This document shows, piece after piece, positions 8,188-17,644 of a stretch of DNA of 64,000 nucleotides. The first letter of the stretch is position 1; every line of letters starts with the position of its first letter. The notes under the pieces are model-generated. The model ran no database searches. It was not told the origin of the DNA and was given only the letters and a program-made list of their open reading frames with translations. Source of the stretch: Onthovicinus sp900555545 (GTDB taxonomy: Bacteria > Bacillota > Clostridia > Oscillospirales > Acutalibacteraceae); assembly GCA_949296915.1 (NCBI GenBank), contig CASFPX010000004.1, positions 118,558 through 182,557 on the forward strand. The letters are read 5' to 3'. A program made the translations under genes and the position numbers.

Positions 8188-9744
8188 TCACTGGATTGCC
8201 GCGGTGCATAGCTCATCCACAGTATAGGGGACAAAAACTGTCGTGTCAATTGTCTGCGGCGTGTTGGCCTGTTCATATAACAGACCAATCCTGCCATCGG
8301 CCAGCTGTGTCAGGCAGGAATAGGCAAAATAGGTGTCCGCCCCGGTTACTTCCTTTTTGTACGTCCAGACGATTTCGTATGGCCTTCCATCGGCCCCCTC
8401 CTGAATCAGACCCACGTAAATATAGCCGTTTGTCCGGCTCTCGCCCGCAGGTGCGGAGAGTAACACCGCATCTTTCCCTTCAATTTTCCCCGCATAATTG
8501 ATCGCCGACACCTGGCATCCGGAGCCACCCGTGAGTGGAATCTCGCGCACCAGCTGCGGCTCACTCCACGTCTGGCCACCGTCCGTACTAAAGGCGGTCC
8601 CCACATAACCGGCCGTGGTACGGGAAAAGGACCGGAGGCTTCCATCCGGCAATTGAACCAGTTGCGTCTCACTGATATTATTGATCTCCTGCGTCAGGGC
8701 AATGCGTTCCCCTGCCTGCCAGGATCCCCCATGATCATCGCTGTAAATCACAGAAAAGCGCTGTTCTCCCGTCTCAGGGATCAACTCATAAACCGGGAAG
8801 ATGAGGCGTCCGGCATGTCCGCCGTTTTGAATTTGAATCCCCCTGCCGGGACAGACGCCTTTAAAATAGGAGTCCTCCCCCTTTACCTGGCCATTCAGAT
8901 CTACGGGATCGGACCAGGTTTGACCTCCGTCATCCGAATAGAGCAGATAGAGATAGGAGGTGGGCAAAGGCTGGAACAGAGCGTCCTGATACAGGATATT
9001 CATCGGCACCTCTTTTCCCGACTTTAGGGCAAAGGCAACATTGTACCAGTAAAAGGTTCTTTTTTGCCGGACAGTCAATGGGCTCCCGTTTTCCAAGAGC
9101 TCGTACCTGCTGTTGAGTGAATAGGAGGTTTTCGTCCCATCCTGATCGTAAATGAAGCCATCCGGATGGACCGTATAGCAGTATTCATCCTCGCCGTTTT
9201 TGCGCAGCATCAGGCACTTTTTCCCGTGGACCTCCGTATAACCGCTCCCCTGCTGTGCCGACGAAGCGCCCGTGGCGTAGGGGAACGCGTCCACCAGCAT
9301 AAAAATGCGTCCCGTCTGCACGTCTTCCAGCAGGCTGGAGTCGATGGCAGATGCGCTGTCTTGAGTTGTGAGCGACCCATTCGGCCGCAGGATTGTACCG
9401 CTGTTTTCCCAACCCTCAAAGGTGATGGCCAGCTCCGGTTCCGTCCAAACCTGTCCACCATCCACGCTTCGGCTCACTGCAATCTCCAGATTGTTGGGCG
9501 AGTCGTGCGTGCCGCCGAACCGTGCATCCATCGCAGCCACAACGGTTCCATCCTGTGTGGTGATCATGGCGGGTATCCTGTAATAGTTGCTGCCGATCGC
9601 TGACGCGGCGGAAAAGGGCTTAATCCCAACAGCCGGGTCATTCGGCGCCTTGCCCGCCTCCGGGGTGATTACAAAGCCCAGCCCTGCCGCTGCCACTGCA
9701 GCCGCCGCAACCGTTACTAAAACAATTTTTACCGGTTTTTTCAT
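8188..9744 (-). CDS. Exo-alpha-sialidase (GH33), secreted or membrane-anchored
   Basis: Removes terminal sialic acid from host glycans. The 518-residue protein starts at the ATG 9744, preceded by AGGAG; upstream in-frame codons lack a ribosome site. Residues 5-26 form a signal peptide or anchor. Sialidase hallmarks: YYRIPAM (arginine of the RIP motif, near residue 56), GGTHDSPNN with a likely catalytic Asp, and Asp-box repeats SVDGGQVW, SDDGGQTW, SDDHGGSW and STDGGQTW, marking the six-bladed propeller. It has its own promoter and terminator, separating it from the long operon upstream. It is likely the first enzyme to act, exposing galactose and GalNAc for the other hydrolases. Confidence 0.93.
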   Translation of the reverse strand: MKKPVKIVLVTVAAAAVAAAGLGFVITPEAGKAPNDPAVGIKPFSAASAIGSNYYRIPAMITTQDGTVVAAMDARFGGTHDSPNNLEIAVSRSVDGGQVWTEPELAITFEGWENSGTILRPNGSLTTQDSASAIDSSLLEDVQTGRIFMLVDAFPYATGASSAQQGSGYTEVHGKKCLMLRKNGEDEYCYTVHPDGFIYDQDGTKTSYSLNSRYELLENGSPLTVRQKRTFYWYNVAFALKSGKEVPMNILYQDALFQPLPTSYLYLLYSDDGGQTWSDPVDLNGQVKGEDSYFKGVCPGRGIQIQNGGHAGRLIFPVYELIPETGEQRFSVIYSDDHGGSWQAGERIALTQEINNISETQLVQLPDGSLRSFSRTTAGYVGTAFSTDGGQTWSEPQLVREIPLTGGSGCQVSAINYAGKIEGKDAVLLSAPAGESRTNGYIYVGLIQEGADGRPYEIVWTYKKEVTGADTYFAYSCLTQLADGRIGLLYEQANTPQTIDTTVFVPYTVDELCTAAIQ

Positions 9745-9812
9745 CACTTTTCTCCTCTCTGATTTCTTCAAATATGATTCAGCCACAATAGGGGTAAACC
9801 TAATATAGATTC

Positions 9813-9841
9813 ATTGTAACACAAATGATCCGGGAGGACAA
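9813..9841 (-). promoter_or_regulatory. Predicted promoter of the sialidase gene
   Basis: On the minus strand TTGTCC (9841-9836), a 17-base spacer and TACAAT (9818-9813) lie about 70 bases before the start codon, just past the hairpin that ends the preceding operon. No copy of the LacI operator motif is present here. Confidence 0.65.
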
Positions 9842-9868
9842 TCATGCAATTTCACCGGGAGGATATAA

Positions 9869-9911
9869 GGGAGCGGCCGGTGCGCTGGAACAGAGTCTAC
9901 CGGCCGCTCCC
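9869..9911 (-). terminator. Hairpin at the end of the 20-gene glycan operon
   Basis: A perfect 13-bp stem, GGGAGCGGCCGGT (9869-9881) with ACCGGCCGCTCCC (9899-9911), starts eight bases after the last stop codon of the operon. The following T tract is weak (TTATAT), so it may act as a partial terminator or mRNA end stabiliser. Confidence 0.65.
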
Positions 9912-9918
9912 TGTAAAA

Positions 9919-11019
9919 TTACGCTACCACATGTTCAACACTGACCGCCGCCGCAGATTCCGAACCAGTCCGAACCGTAATCAAGGTTCCGCCCATCTCC
10001 TCGGCAAAATTCCAAGGTGCCGGTGAAGGGCCTGTCTTCAAGCCGTACGTCATCGTGATACCGTCGCGCGTGACACTGGCGTTATTTTCGTGGTCGTGGC
10101 CGCAGAAAATATGGGTGGTGGATCCGAGTTGCACGCACTTGTCAAAGAAGCCGGAATCCACCGGCGCACATCCGGGCAGATAGGCGCACTTGCCAAACCC
10201 ATATTTTTCCGGGATGGTATAACTTCCGTCCGCCTCATTGTAAATCCCGACCTGCTCGACCGTCTCGCGCATCTCCGGCAGGGCAAAGTGGGAAAACGTC
10301 ATCGACGGAACCGTGTGCCCCACCGCCTGTGCAATCCCCTCCACGTTCCACTCATACCAGGCGATCTGCTCATAGCCCATATAAATCTCTTTTGTATAGG
10401 GCTGGCCGTTCTCATCCAGATATTCATAATACCTGCCATTGTCAAGCATAAATAACGTGTAGATAGGCATGCCGTTCTCCGTGATATTCACCACGTAATT
10501 TCCGCACCCATAGAGGTTGGAAGGCCCCTTTTGAAAGAGGGCGTACTCAGATTTCATCATCTGGTCCCCCTGCCAGTTGAGAGTTGTCATGGGGATCTCC
10601 GGGTCATGGTTCCCGAACACCGCCGCCCAGGGAATCTGATAGGAATCCATCTCCCTGACAAACTCCTTAATTAGAAAGCGCGAGGTCACGCCGGATACAT
10701 TGTCGCCCACGGTGGCGATCATATCCGGCTCCGACTGCTCCACCAGCCGGGCGATCTGATCGTAGCACGCCTGATTGTCCGCCGGATTCATCCACAGCTG
10801 CGTATCGGTCAGCAGGAGGATTTTAAAATCCTCGCCCGGCGTCTTTTCTACCGTCTGAATGCTGCTCAGGTCAAACTCCTGACCTGCGCTCCAGACCTCA
10901 ATGTGCTTTTTCCCCAGGAGTGGGAAGAAGAGTACCAGCACAACAATTAAAACAACAGCGAGTATTGCCGCCATCACAGAGAGTAAAATCCGAACCCATC
11001 TTTTTTTAATTTTCTTCAT
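9919..11019 (-). CDS. Membrane-anchored metallophosphoesterase (1 of 3)
   Basis: Calcineurin-like phosphoesterase, 366 residues. An N-terminal anchor (residues 11-33) puts the catalytic domain outside. Metal-site motifs: LLLTDTQLW (the usual DxH is DxQ here), VGDNVSG, VFGNHD, a later FSHF, and FCGHDHENN. The ATG at 11019 has GAGG nine bases upstream; an ATG at 11034 overlaps the previous stop codon but lacks a ribosome site. It is the last gene of the long operon, following two GH101-type genes. Its closest relatives in the window are the two phosphoesterases at 25238 and 29222, which share the phrase for the GNHD region (QIPW/QTPW). The substrate is unknown; the glycan context suggests phosphorylated sugars or nucleotides. 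Confidence 0.85.
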   Translation of the reverse strand: MKKIKKRWVRILLSVMAAILAVVLIVVLVLFFPLLGKKHIEVWSAGQEFDLSSIQTVEKTPGEDFKILLLTDTQLWMNPADNQACYDQIARLVEQSEPDMIATVGDNVSGVTSRFLIKEFVREMDSYQIPWAAVFGNHDPEIPMTTLNWQGDQMMKSEYALFQKGPSNLYGCGNYVVNITENGMPIYTLFMLDNGRYYEYLDENGQPYTKEIYMGYEQIAWYEWNVEGIAQAVGHTVPSMTFSHFALPEMRETVEQVGIYNEADGSYTIPEKYGFGKCAYLPGCAPVDSGFFDKCVQLGSTTHIFCGHDHENNASVTRDGITMTYGLKTGPSPAPWNFAEEMGGTLITVRTGSESAAAVSVEHVVA

Positions 11020-11030
11020 TCTCCAACACC

Positions 11031-12938
11031 TCATTTCAGTTTATGTTCCCGGTGGACCGTATAGGTCCCGCGGTCAAAGTCTACGGTGATCGCCGTGCCG
11101 TCCGCATAAACGGCACGCTGGCACCGTCCTGTCTCGTCCAGGAAGCGATGGCATACCATCTCCTGATCGCAGAGGGAGGCCTGAATCTTGGCCAACCTGC
11201 GGACATGGGCAATCTCCTTTTTCAGCTGTGCATCGGGCAGCAGATCATCCCGGCTGTCAAACGGCTCAAAGTACGGCATGCCCGCATTGAGGATGCAGTG
11301 GAGCTCTGCGCTGTCCCCGTTGGGGATGCCCCAGCCGCCAATGCCCTTATTGATCCACGGGATCATGATACAGTCATGATACACGAGGCTCAGCAGTGGG
11401 ACGGGAATGCCAACGGCCTCACCGCGCTCCTGTGGGCGCAAGGTGTAGGGGCCGTGGTGGACAAGTGCCAGTTTGTCGACCAGCAGGCCGCCCGGCTCCT
11501 CTGAGGACGGAATGATCCCCCGCTCATTGAGCAAATCAAAGCACTCCCCGCGGTAGCGGATGCTCTCCTCGCGGGTGATGCGGTGATCCGGATGGAAGCA
11601 CTCATCCCCGGCGACGATGGAAAACACGTCGAGGTACGCACCCTGAATATCCACGCCGTGCTCCGCCAGCGTATCATACGTATCGCGGACAAACGCCGGC
11701 GCTTGTGACGCGCAGAGCCAGGTGTGCGGGCCGCCCGCCCAATATGAATTATAGAAGTGCGAGCCGTCGATTCTGGTGACGGCCTTTTTCTCGTCGAACT
11801 TTTTACAGGTGTAGTAAAAATCACGGTACTGGTCGTGGATGGCAAAGACATATCCGAGCTTACGGCACTCCTGAGACAGGGCGCGCATCCCCTCATACCC
11901 GCCGGCCTCGGGGCAGGGCGGCAGCACATAGGGGTGATTGTTGTCATACCCCTTCTCCCCCCATCCATCGGTGTGGATGTAAAGCTCATCCAGCCCCAGT
12001 TCCTTGAGATGCCGGTACTGCTCCATCCGTTTGTAGAAGGAGGCGATCAGCTTGTTATTCTGCCCATTTTTCTCATAGAACCCGGACTTGGGGTGCACAT
12101 TGGAGAAAATGCCGCAGTGCAGGACCGGCGAACCGACAACCTTTTGGATATTGGGATTCTTCTCAATTTTATCCTTCATAGTCACCAAGCGTCCCTGTTC
12201 GATCACATAGGCGCGGTAATCCTTGGCAAGCGTGTTGTAATCGCAGTTGCTGTGGAAGATAAAGCGGATCTTCCGCTCATAGCCGAGCTTGCCCAGCGAC
12301 GAGCGCCAGTGAACGGAGTTGAGGAAGGAGCCACGCTTGCCGAAGCAGGAGAACATCGCGGCGTCGTATGGCGTCTCCACGATGGCGCAAAAGCCGTTGC
12401 GACCGCTCACGCGTCCCCAGAACGGGAGAAAACAGTCTCCCGTATTGATGGTGCGCAGATAGTTGGCAAAGCCGAACGTGGAGAGAAAATTCTTCTGATA
12501 TCCGTCCGGCATCAGGAATCCCTGGCGCATGGTATCTACGGCATACGTGTGCCCGGCCGGCTTTTTGGCGTTAAACGGGCCGGGGAAATAGACCGCGCTG
12601 ATATCCATCCCCTCCTCGTGCTCTGCCCTCAGGGAGAATTCGACGGTGTTCCCGCCGGTGATGGCCGCTGTGCAGATGAGTGCAAAGGGTAGCTTTTTGC
12701 CAAATGCGGTAAATCCGCCATACCGTGCGACAATGCGATTTCCCATGCAGGAAAAGTTCTTCTGCGCCGCCATTCCAAGGGTGCGCACGGTGCCGATATA
12801 TTTCCCCGCCACCTTTTGGCGGATAATAACATAGGGCGTCCTCCCCTCGTTGACCCAGGTGAATCCCTTGTAGCTGATCTCGTATTTCCGACTGTTCGGG
12901 AAAAAGGTTACGGAGAGGTCTTTGCTTACAATTTTCAT
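11031..12938 (-). CDS. Putative glycosidase, distant GH101 / DUF5696-like
   Basis: A 635-residue protein without a signal peptide. The N-terminal third is beta-rich (supersandwich type); the centre (from about 260) reads as a TIM barrel: LDELYIHTDGWGEKGYDNNH, GYVFAIHDQYRDFYY, a strand-end Asp in GAYLDVFSIVAGDE and a Glu in IIPSSEEPGG, spaced like a nucleophile and acid/base pair. This layout resembles the GH101 superfamily and DUF5696 proteins. The ATG at 12938 has GAGGTG six bases upstream; the GTG at 12947 is less likely. It is ten bases after a GH101-like gene and before a phosphoesterase. Alpha-GalNAc or related host-glycan activity is an inference. Confidence 0.55.
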   Translation of the reverse strand: MKIVSKDLSVTFFPNSRKYEISYKGFTWVNEGRTPYVIIRQKVAGKYIGTVRTLGMAAQKNFSCMGNRIVARYGGFTAFGKKLPFALICTAAITGGNTVEFSLRAEHEEGMDISAVYFPGPFNAKKPAGHTYAVDTMRQGFLMPDGYQKNFLSTFGFANYLRTINTGDCFLPFWGRVSGRNGFCAIVETPYDAAMFSCFGKRGSFLNSVHWRSSLGKLGYERKIRFIFHSNCDYNTLAKDYRAYVIEQGRLVTMKDKIEKNPNIQKVVGSPVLHCGIFSNVHPKSGFYEKNGQNNKLIASFYKRMEQYRHLKELGLDELYIHTDGWGEKGYDNNHPYVLPPCPEAGGYEGMRALSQECRKLGYVFAIHDQYRDFYYTCKKFDEKKAVTRIDGSHFYNSYWAGGPHTWLCASQAPAFVRDTYDTLAEHGVDIQGAYLDVFSIVAGDECFHPDHRITREESIRYRGECFDLLNERGIIPSSEEPGGLLVDKLALVHHGPYTLRPQERGEAVGIPVPLLSLVYHDCIMIPWINKGIGGWGIPNGDSAELHCILNAGMPYFEPFDSRDDLLPDAQLKKEIAHVRRLAKIQASLCDQEMVCHRFLDETGRCQRAVYADGTAITVDFDRGTYTVHREHKLK

Positions 12939-12948
12939 GGTAAACACC

Positions 12949-14316
12949 TCAATCCTCTGCGTGGAGTTTCTCGGGAATCACTGCCTCAATCAGCAGCAAT
13001 TCCCCCGGTGCGAGCGTCAGGAAGAGTGCGCCATTCAGATTTTTGCGGCGCTCCAGGTAGCGGTTTCCGGTAGGTTCCACACGGTAGATGGCGGCATCTT
13101 TCCCGATTGGGAAAGGCCATGTGCGCGAATCCCCTTTTGCACTGTAAGCGATCCACTGCGTCCCCTGCACATCGAACGGGAGAAAGAGATTGTCCCCCTC
13201 CTTAACCGTCTCACCGTTTACAGTGATCCGGCGGTCGCGGTTGTAGGAGATGATCCCGTCCGATAAGATGCAGCGTTCATTCATACCGTGCCCCTCTATC
13301 GCGAGGCGCTCATGGCGGCACAGGTAGCGGTACGGCACTTGGACGGTGGCGAAGTCATGGATAAAGCGGCTGATCCAGTTCCCATCCGGTCTATGATAAT
13401 CCCGAAAGATTTCCTCCCCGTGCATATTGCCATAGAGATAGTTGGCATACCGCTTATCCTTGTACATGCCACCGCCGTACAGCTGCGGCGGTATGGATAC
13501 ATACTCCTCCCGGCGCATACGCGTACACCACCAGCTCACCGGGATCAGCCCCAGCGTATCCAGTGGTGCGTCCGGGTGATGTTCCCTTGGCAGGCCAAAA
13601 ATCATATGATTGGGCAGGCGCTCATCCTCGCGGTACGTAAACTCCGAGGTGATGTCGATCCCCTTGCCGGTCACATACTCGATCATTTTGCGGCGGTATT
13701 CCTGCATCTCCCGGATGGTGATATCCGGGTGATAATTGTGATAGCACTGGAAGTTATCGACATGAACCGTCCCGGCTTCTTGTAAGGGGAGCAGCTCGAG
13801 CAGCCGATCAAACCGCTCCCGGAACAGTCCCGACTCCCACTCCTCTTTAAAGGAGATCTTATAGCACTTGCGCCCATTGTACCGCTCGACGGGGTCGGGC
13901 TGCCCATTCTTTTTACGGATCAGCGCGCCCGCTTTTACATAGCGGTCAAAGGAGGGCGCGTTCTCGTAGGCGTCGTTAAAATTGATATGCACGCTCACGA
14001 TCGTATGATATTTTTTAGCCTCATGCATCAGCCAGAGCATACTCTCGTGTGCTGTGGCGTCCTGCGGGCGCTTCAGCGCCTCATTGACCTCAAAAAAGTC
14101 GGGATACTTATCATCGTGGCCGAGGTATTGCCAGCCGACCAGGTAGAGGATCTTTGTAATCCCCTGTGTAACAGCGTCTATGATCCGGATCATGTCCAGC
14201 GTGTCCTCAAAATTATTGATGACATGGCTGGTTTTCCCATCCTTTTCCGGGTAAGCCAGCGGCATTTTCATCACCATGCACTGGGTATAGTCATAGTAAA
14301 ATGAGTACTGTTCCAT
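12949..14316 (-). CDS. GH101-like (endo-alpha-N-acetylgalactosaminidase family) protein
   Basis: Family members release Gal-beta-1,3-GalNAc from mucin Ser/Thr. This 455-residue protein has the core barrel only, with motifs ILYLVGWQYLGHDDKYPDF, VSVHINFNDAYEN, a likely nucleophile Asp in GTVHVDNFQ and a likely acid/base Glu in DITSEFTYRED, then a small beta domain. It lacks the signal peptide and the accessory domains of secreted GH101 enzymes, so it probably works on imported glycans. The second of two adjacent ATG codons is better spaced from AGGAG. It is a clear paralogue of the gene at 27918 (shared blocks YLVGWQY.GHDD.YP.FFE and PQDATA). The exact bond cleaved may differ from classical GH101. 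Confidence 0.7.
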   Translation of the reverse strand: MEQYSFYYDYTQCMVMKMPLAYPEKDGKTSHVINNFEDTLDMIRIIDAVTQGITKILYLVGWQYLGHDDKYPDFFEVNEALKRPQDATAHESMLWLMHEAKKYHTIVSVHINFNDAYENAPSFDRYVKAGALIRKKNGQPDPVERYNGRKCYKISFKEEWESGLFRERFDRLLELLPLQEAGTVHVDNFQCYHNYHPDITIREMQEYRRKMIEYVTGKGIDITSEFTYREDERLPNHMIFGLPREHHPDAPLDTLGLIPVSWWCTRMRREEYVSIPPQLYGGGMYKDKRYANYLYGNMHGEEIFRDYHRPDGNWISRFIHDFATVQVPYRYLCRHERLAIEGHGMNERCILSDGIISYNRDRRITVNGETVKEGDNLFLPFDVQGTQWIAYSAKGDSRTWPFPIGKDAAIYRVEPTGNRYLERRKNLNGALFLTLAPGELLLIEAVIPEKLHAED

Positions 14317-14334
14317 CATATGCTCCTGATCCTT

Positions 14335-16446
14335 TTAATTGGACTTGAATGCGATTTGCTCCAACCGGATGGGGCGCACATTTTCGAGCGTTAAATCCTC
14401 AAAGCCGGGCTTCATTTCGATCTCGCTGTACACGTGGCCCACACCGTGCGCCGTGGGGGCAGACGTTTTGATCAGCACCTCTCCGCCGCTGCGCTCAAGC
14501 AGGTCCCGGAAATGGCGGATATGGAGATGGTAATAGCCATCCGTATTGAAATAGTCATCCACCAGCACGCCGCCGCAGAACACCTGTAAATTCAGGCCGC
14601 GGAACCGGATGTCCACTGCCACATCGTCAAATTCACGCAGCCGGTCCATCTGGAAATTCAAACGGTAATAGCCGCGATCCCCGTGAGAATAGAGATAGGA
14701 GTCATATGGCAGCTTGACCTTACCAATCCGCTCCATCCGGACAGCGTCCTCCGGCTCCTCAAAAGAGCAGGTGTGCGTCTGCCCATCCACAATTACCTGC
14801 TGCCCGTTCTCAAGCAGGGCACAAATCGCGTCCCGATGCGTCCACATGGTGCCGTCGCTGAATACCGGCGTGCCATTGACAAGGTGGAAACGCAGTGCAC
14901 GCTCCTGATCCATAAAGTGCAGCCGAACCCCCTTGCCCGCATCGCAAGTTTCCGCTTCACATGTAAAGGCCTCTCCGTTTACCGAAAGAACCACCGGCTG
15001 ACGCTCCATGCGCATAAAGTACAGATCTGTTCGATCCCCGCATTCTACACGGGCCACCGGCTGCGCCGTCACATAGTCAAAGGTGACGCCTCGAACGCAA
15101 AAACAAAACGGGATGAACGTCATCTCCTCAGCCGCAATCTGCAACGGCGGAAGCTTTAGCTCCACATTGCCGGTGAGCTGGGCGCTGAACTCGAGCGGAG
15201 CGGACTGTGCCCCGCGCTCATAGTTGCCGATAAAGAGATAGCCATCCGCGTTCCCGCCACAGCGGACAGAGCAGTAGGGCAGCCGTGCCTCACCGGAGAA
15301 AAAAGTCTGCTTGCGGGCGATATCGCGATCCCACGTGTTGATAAACAGGTGCATCAGGCGCAGGCGGTCCCCGTGCTTCCGGCAGACGCCATCCTTGGAG
15401 AGCGGCGCCTGAAAATCATAGTCCACAATGGGGAGAGCGTTCGGGTAAAACGTGCGCTTGCTCTCCTGAAGCAGTTCGCCGCGCGGATTGCGTCCCCCGT
15501 GGAACATATAATAACCCATCAGGTTCATGCCCGAGGCAAATTTTGCAAAGGCGACGCCGTAGCCGTCCCGATCGCTGATAATCGGGCGGCGGTGCTGGGT
15601 GACCTGATTGCCGGTACCGACCTCGCAGCCCGTATAGGGGAAATCGTCAAAGGTGGCCTTCTCACGCTTCCCCTTGATCAGATCTTCCCCGATCTCCGTC
15701 TCCGTCCGCCCCTCGCAAATTGCGAAGCGTCCCGCCGGTTCAAGTGGCTTTTTATGATAGGTCCACGGCGCCTCGGGATAGCCGCCCATCATCTGCAAAA
15801 AGCTCTTATCCGGCGTATTGGTTGGCCAGGCCGTCATGGTAAAATAGGGGACTCGGAATCCCACCCGGTCCGCTAATTTTCTCAGGGTGTGGATATGATC
15901 GATGGTACCAGTATACTCGTTTTCCAGCTGGATGCCGAGAATCGTCTCCCCGTCGCAGAACTCCGCCACCTGCGCATACAGGGCACGCCAGTAGCGCTCC
16001 ACATAGTAGAGATATTTGGGGGTGTCCTTCCGCTTGCCGCGCAGGGGCATCAGCCAGTCCGGGAAGCCGCCAAAGCGCGCCTCCCCGTGGCACCACGGCC
16101 CGATCCGCAAAAACACGCCCAAGCCGACCTCCCGGCAGATCCGCAGGAACTCCGCGATATCGCGGTTCCCATCCCAGCGGAAATGGCCCTTCTGCTGCTC
16201 GTGATGGTTCCAGAACACATAGTTGGCAACGGCAGTCAGTCCACACTCCTTCATCTTTAAGAGCTCGCGCTTCCAGTCCGCCCGTTCACAGCGGGAAAAG
16301 TGGATCTCGCCGCTGATGGGCAGGATCGGCTTGCCGCCGCTCGTCAAATAGCGGGATGTGGCGGAATACTCCGTGTCCATATTGCTGAATGAAAAGCCGC
16401 CATCCTGATCACAGGGGGTGTAGTGAATATTAAATGTTTTTTTCAT
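14335..16446 (-). CDS. Beta-galactosidase family 35 (large, divergent)
   Basis: A 703-residue cytoplasmic enzyme. The barrel shows GH35 features: PISGEIHFSRCERADWKREL, ANYVFWNHHEQQKGHF, FLRIGPWCHGEARFGGFPDW, and the acid/base Glu in GIQLENEYTG. The likely nucleophile is in TGCEVGTGNQ, divergent from the usual EFW motif. MGYYMFHGGRNP matches the end of the barrel. C-terminal beta domains follow. Its ATG overlaps the stop of the upstream phosphodiesterase-like gene (TAATG), so the two are translationally coupled. It removes terminal beta-galactose from glycans; preference for beta-1,3 or beta-1,4 is unknown. It differs clearly from the second GH35 at 20345. Confidence 0.85.
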   Translation of the reverse strand: MKKTFNIHYTPCDQDGGFSFSNMDTEYSATSRYLTSGGKPILPISGEIHFSRCERADWKRELLKMKECGLTAVANYVFWNHHEQQKGHFRWDGNRDIAEFLRICREVGLGVFLRIGPWCHGEARFGGFPDWLMPLRGKRKDTPKYLYYVERYWRALYAQVAEFCDGETILGIQLENEYTGTIDHIHTLRKLADRVGFRVPYFTMTAWPTNTPDKSFLQMMGGYPEAPWTYHKKPLEPAGRFAICEGRTETEIGEDLIKGKREKATFDDFPYTGCEVGTGNQVTQHRRPIISDRDGYGVAFAKFASGMNLMGYYMFHGGRNPRGELLQESKRTFYPNALPIVDYDFQAPLSKDGVCRKHGDRLRLMHLFINTWDRDIARKQTFFSGEARLPYCSVRCGGNADGYLFIGNYERGAQSAPLEFSAQLTGNVELKLPPLQIAAEEMTFIPFCFCVRGVTFDYVTAQPVARVECGDRTDLYFMRMERQPVVLSVNGEAFTCEAETCDAGKGVRLHFMDQERALRFHLVNGTPVFSDGTMWTHRDAICALLENGQQVIVDGQTHTCSFEEPEDAVRMERIGKVKLPYDSYLYSHGDRGYYRLNFQMDRLREFDDVAVDIRFRGLNLQVFCGGVLVDDYFNTDGYYHLHIRHFRDLLERSGGEVLIKTSAPTAHGVGHVYSEIEMKPGFEDLTLENVRPIRLEQIAFKSN

Positions 16447-17621
16447 TACGCATTCTCCTTGAATCCATCATAACTGCTCCCGTAATATTTTTCATCCACC
16501 GGCATATTGCACGCCATCCAGACGGTGCGGTGTTCCAAAATCTGAAGCCCGTGCCCCGTTTCGCTGCCGCCGTGGTCCGCCGCCACAATCACCAGCCATT
16601 TCTCATTGTACTGCTGCTCACGCGCGTCGATCGCATCGAGCAGGTCGTTCAGGTAGAGGTCGGCATTGCGGACGGAATTGACATAGTTTGGGTTCTCATT
16701 GGTAAAGCCGGTGCTGTGGCCGTTTGTATCCGGGCGGTGGAAAACGCCCGCCACGATCGTATCCCCGGCCGCCATACGACCGAGCAGATAGTCGCGCGTG
16801 CCGATATCATACGTCTGGTGTTCGTTGATCGTGCCCTCCTCCATGGCGACGGCGTTGTAATAATCGAGCGGGGCATTGAGATCTTCCTCTTTCTGCTTGC
16901 CCTCATTCTTGAGCATATCCTCCGTGCTTGCGGCACGCGGACGGTCAAGATCTCGATAGGTGATCGGCAGCTCCGGATGCTCCATGATATAGCCCACTTC
17001 ATCCTCCCAGGCGATGTCAAAAATTTCGCCCCAGTCAAAGGCAAAACCGGTCGCCACGCCGAGCTTGGCATATTTCATCATGATGGTCTCCGCGTCGGCA
17101 TTCTTCACATCGCTGTTCGTCTTGACGCCGTGCAGCGTGCTCCACCCGCCGGTGAGCTCGCTCGTCCAGCCGGGGTGGGTGGAGGTCTCCTGCTCGCTGT
17201 CCTCCCCCTTGATTCCGCCGGCATAGGCCATATACAGGCCTCCGGTCTCCTTCAGCCGGTGCAGGCCGCTGTGCTCGGCGGCCTCGTAGTTATAGCCGTT
17301 TGTATCAAAGTTATTTTCATCATAGAACAGATTGGTCATGGCGTCCGCGCGCACACCGTCCCAGCCGAGGAACAGCACCTTGCGGATCTTCCCCTCGCTG
17401 TCGACAATCTGGCCGTCCTGAACCGTGCCGCCGGAGAGGAATTCATCCATGATGTGATAATACTGGTACTGCGGAATGGACTGCGCCCCTGTGTTATCCC
17501 AAAAAGAGTCCTGGGACACCCTGTTAAAATATTCGTCATCCGTCTTGGTGCAGCCGGTCAGGCAGACACCGGTGAGTGCGGTTGCCGCCAGAACACCGGC
17601 AATGATACGCGTGTGTTTCAT
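16446..17621 (-). CDS. Alkaline phosphatase-superfamily phosphodiesterase lipoprotein
   Basis: A 391-residue surface lipoprotein: signal peptide then LTGVCLTGC, a lipobox with Cys22. The fold is that of type I phosphodiesterases/nucleotide pyrophosphatases and sulfatase-like enzymes: VLFLGWDGVRADAM with the metal Asp, STHPGWTSELTGGW around the likely nucleophile Ser/Thr, FHRPDTNGHSTGF and VIVAADHGGSETGHG for the remaining ligands. The ATG at 17621 follows GGAGGG; longer forms would run into the upstream gene. It sits between a membrane protein gene and a GH35, with a secreted GH18 close by. It may remove phosphodiester groups or nucleotide sugars outside the cell; the substrate is not determined. 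Confidence 0.8.
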   Translation of the reverse strand: MKHTRIIAGVLAATALTGVCLTGCTKTDDEYFNRVSQDSFWDNTGAQSIPQYQYYHIMDEFLSGGTVQDGQIVDSEGKIRKVLFLGWDGVRADAMTNLFYDENNFDTNGYNYEAAEHSGLHRLKETGGLYMAYAGGIKGEDSEQETSTHPGWTSELTGGWSTLHGVKTNSDVKNADAETIMMKYAKLGVATGFAFDWGEIFDIAWEDEVGYIMEHPELPITYRDLDRPRAASTEDMLKNEGKQKEEDLNAPLDYYNAVAMEEGTINEHQTYDIGTRDYLLGRMAAGDTIVAGVFHRPDTNGHSTGFTNENPNYVNSVRNADLYLNDLLDAIDAREQQYNEKWLVIVAADHGGSETGHGLQILEHRTVWMACNMPVDEKYYGSSYDGFKENA

Positions 17622-17644
17622 CTTAAATTCCCTCCGTATTTTAA

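Noticed and set aside
11757..12692. 311-codon plus-strand open frame
   Set aside because: Antisense to the GH101-related gene; no supporting signals.
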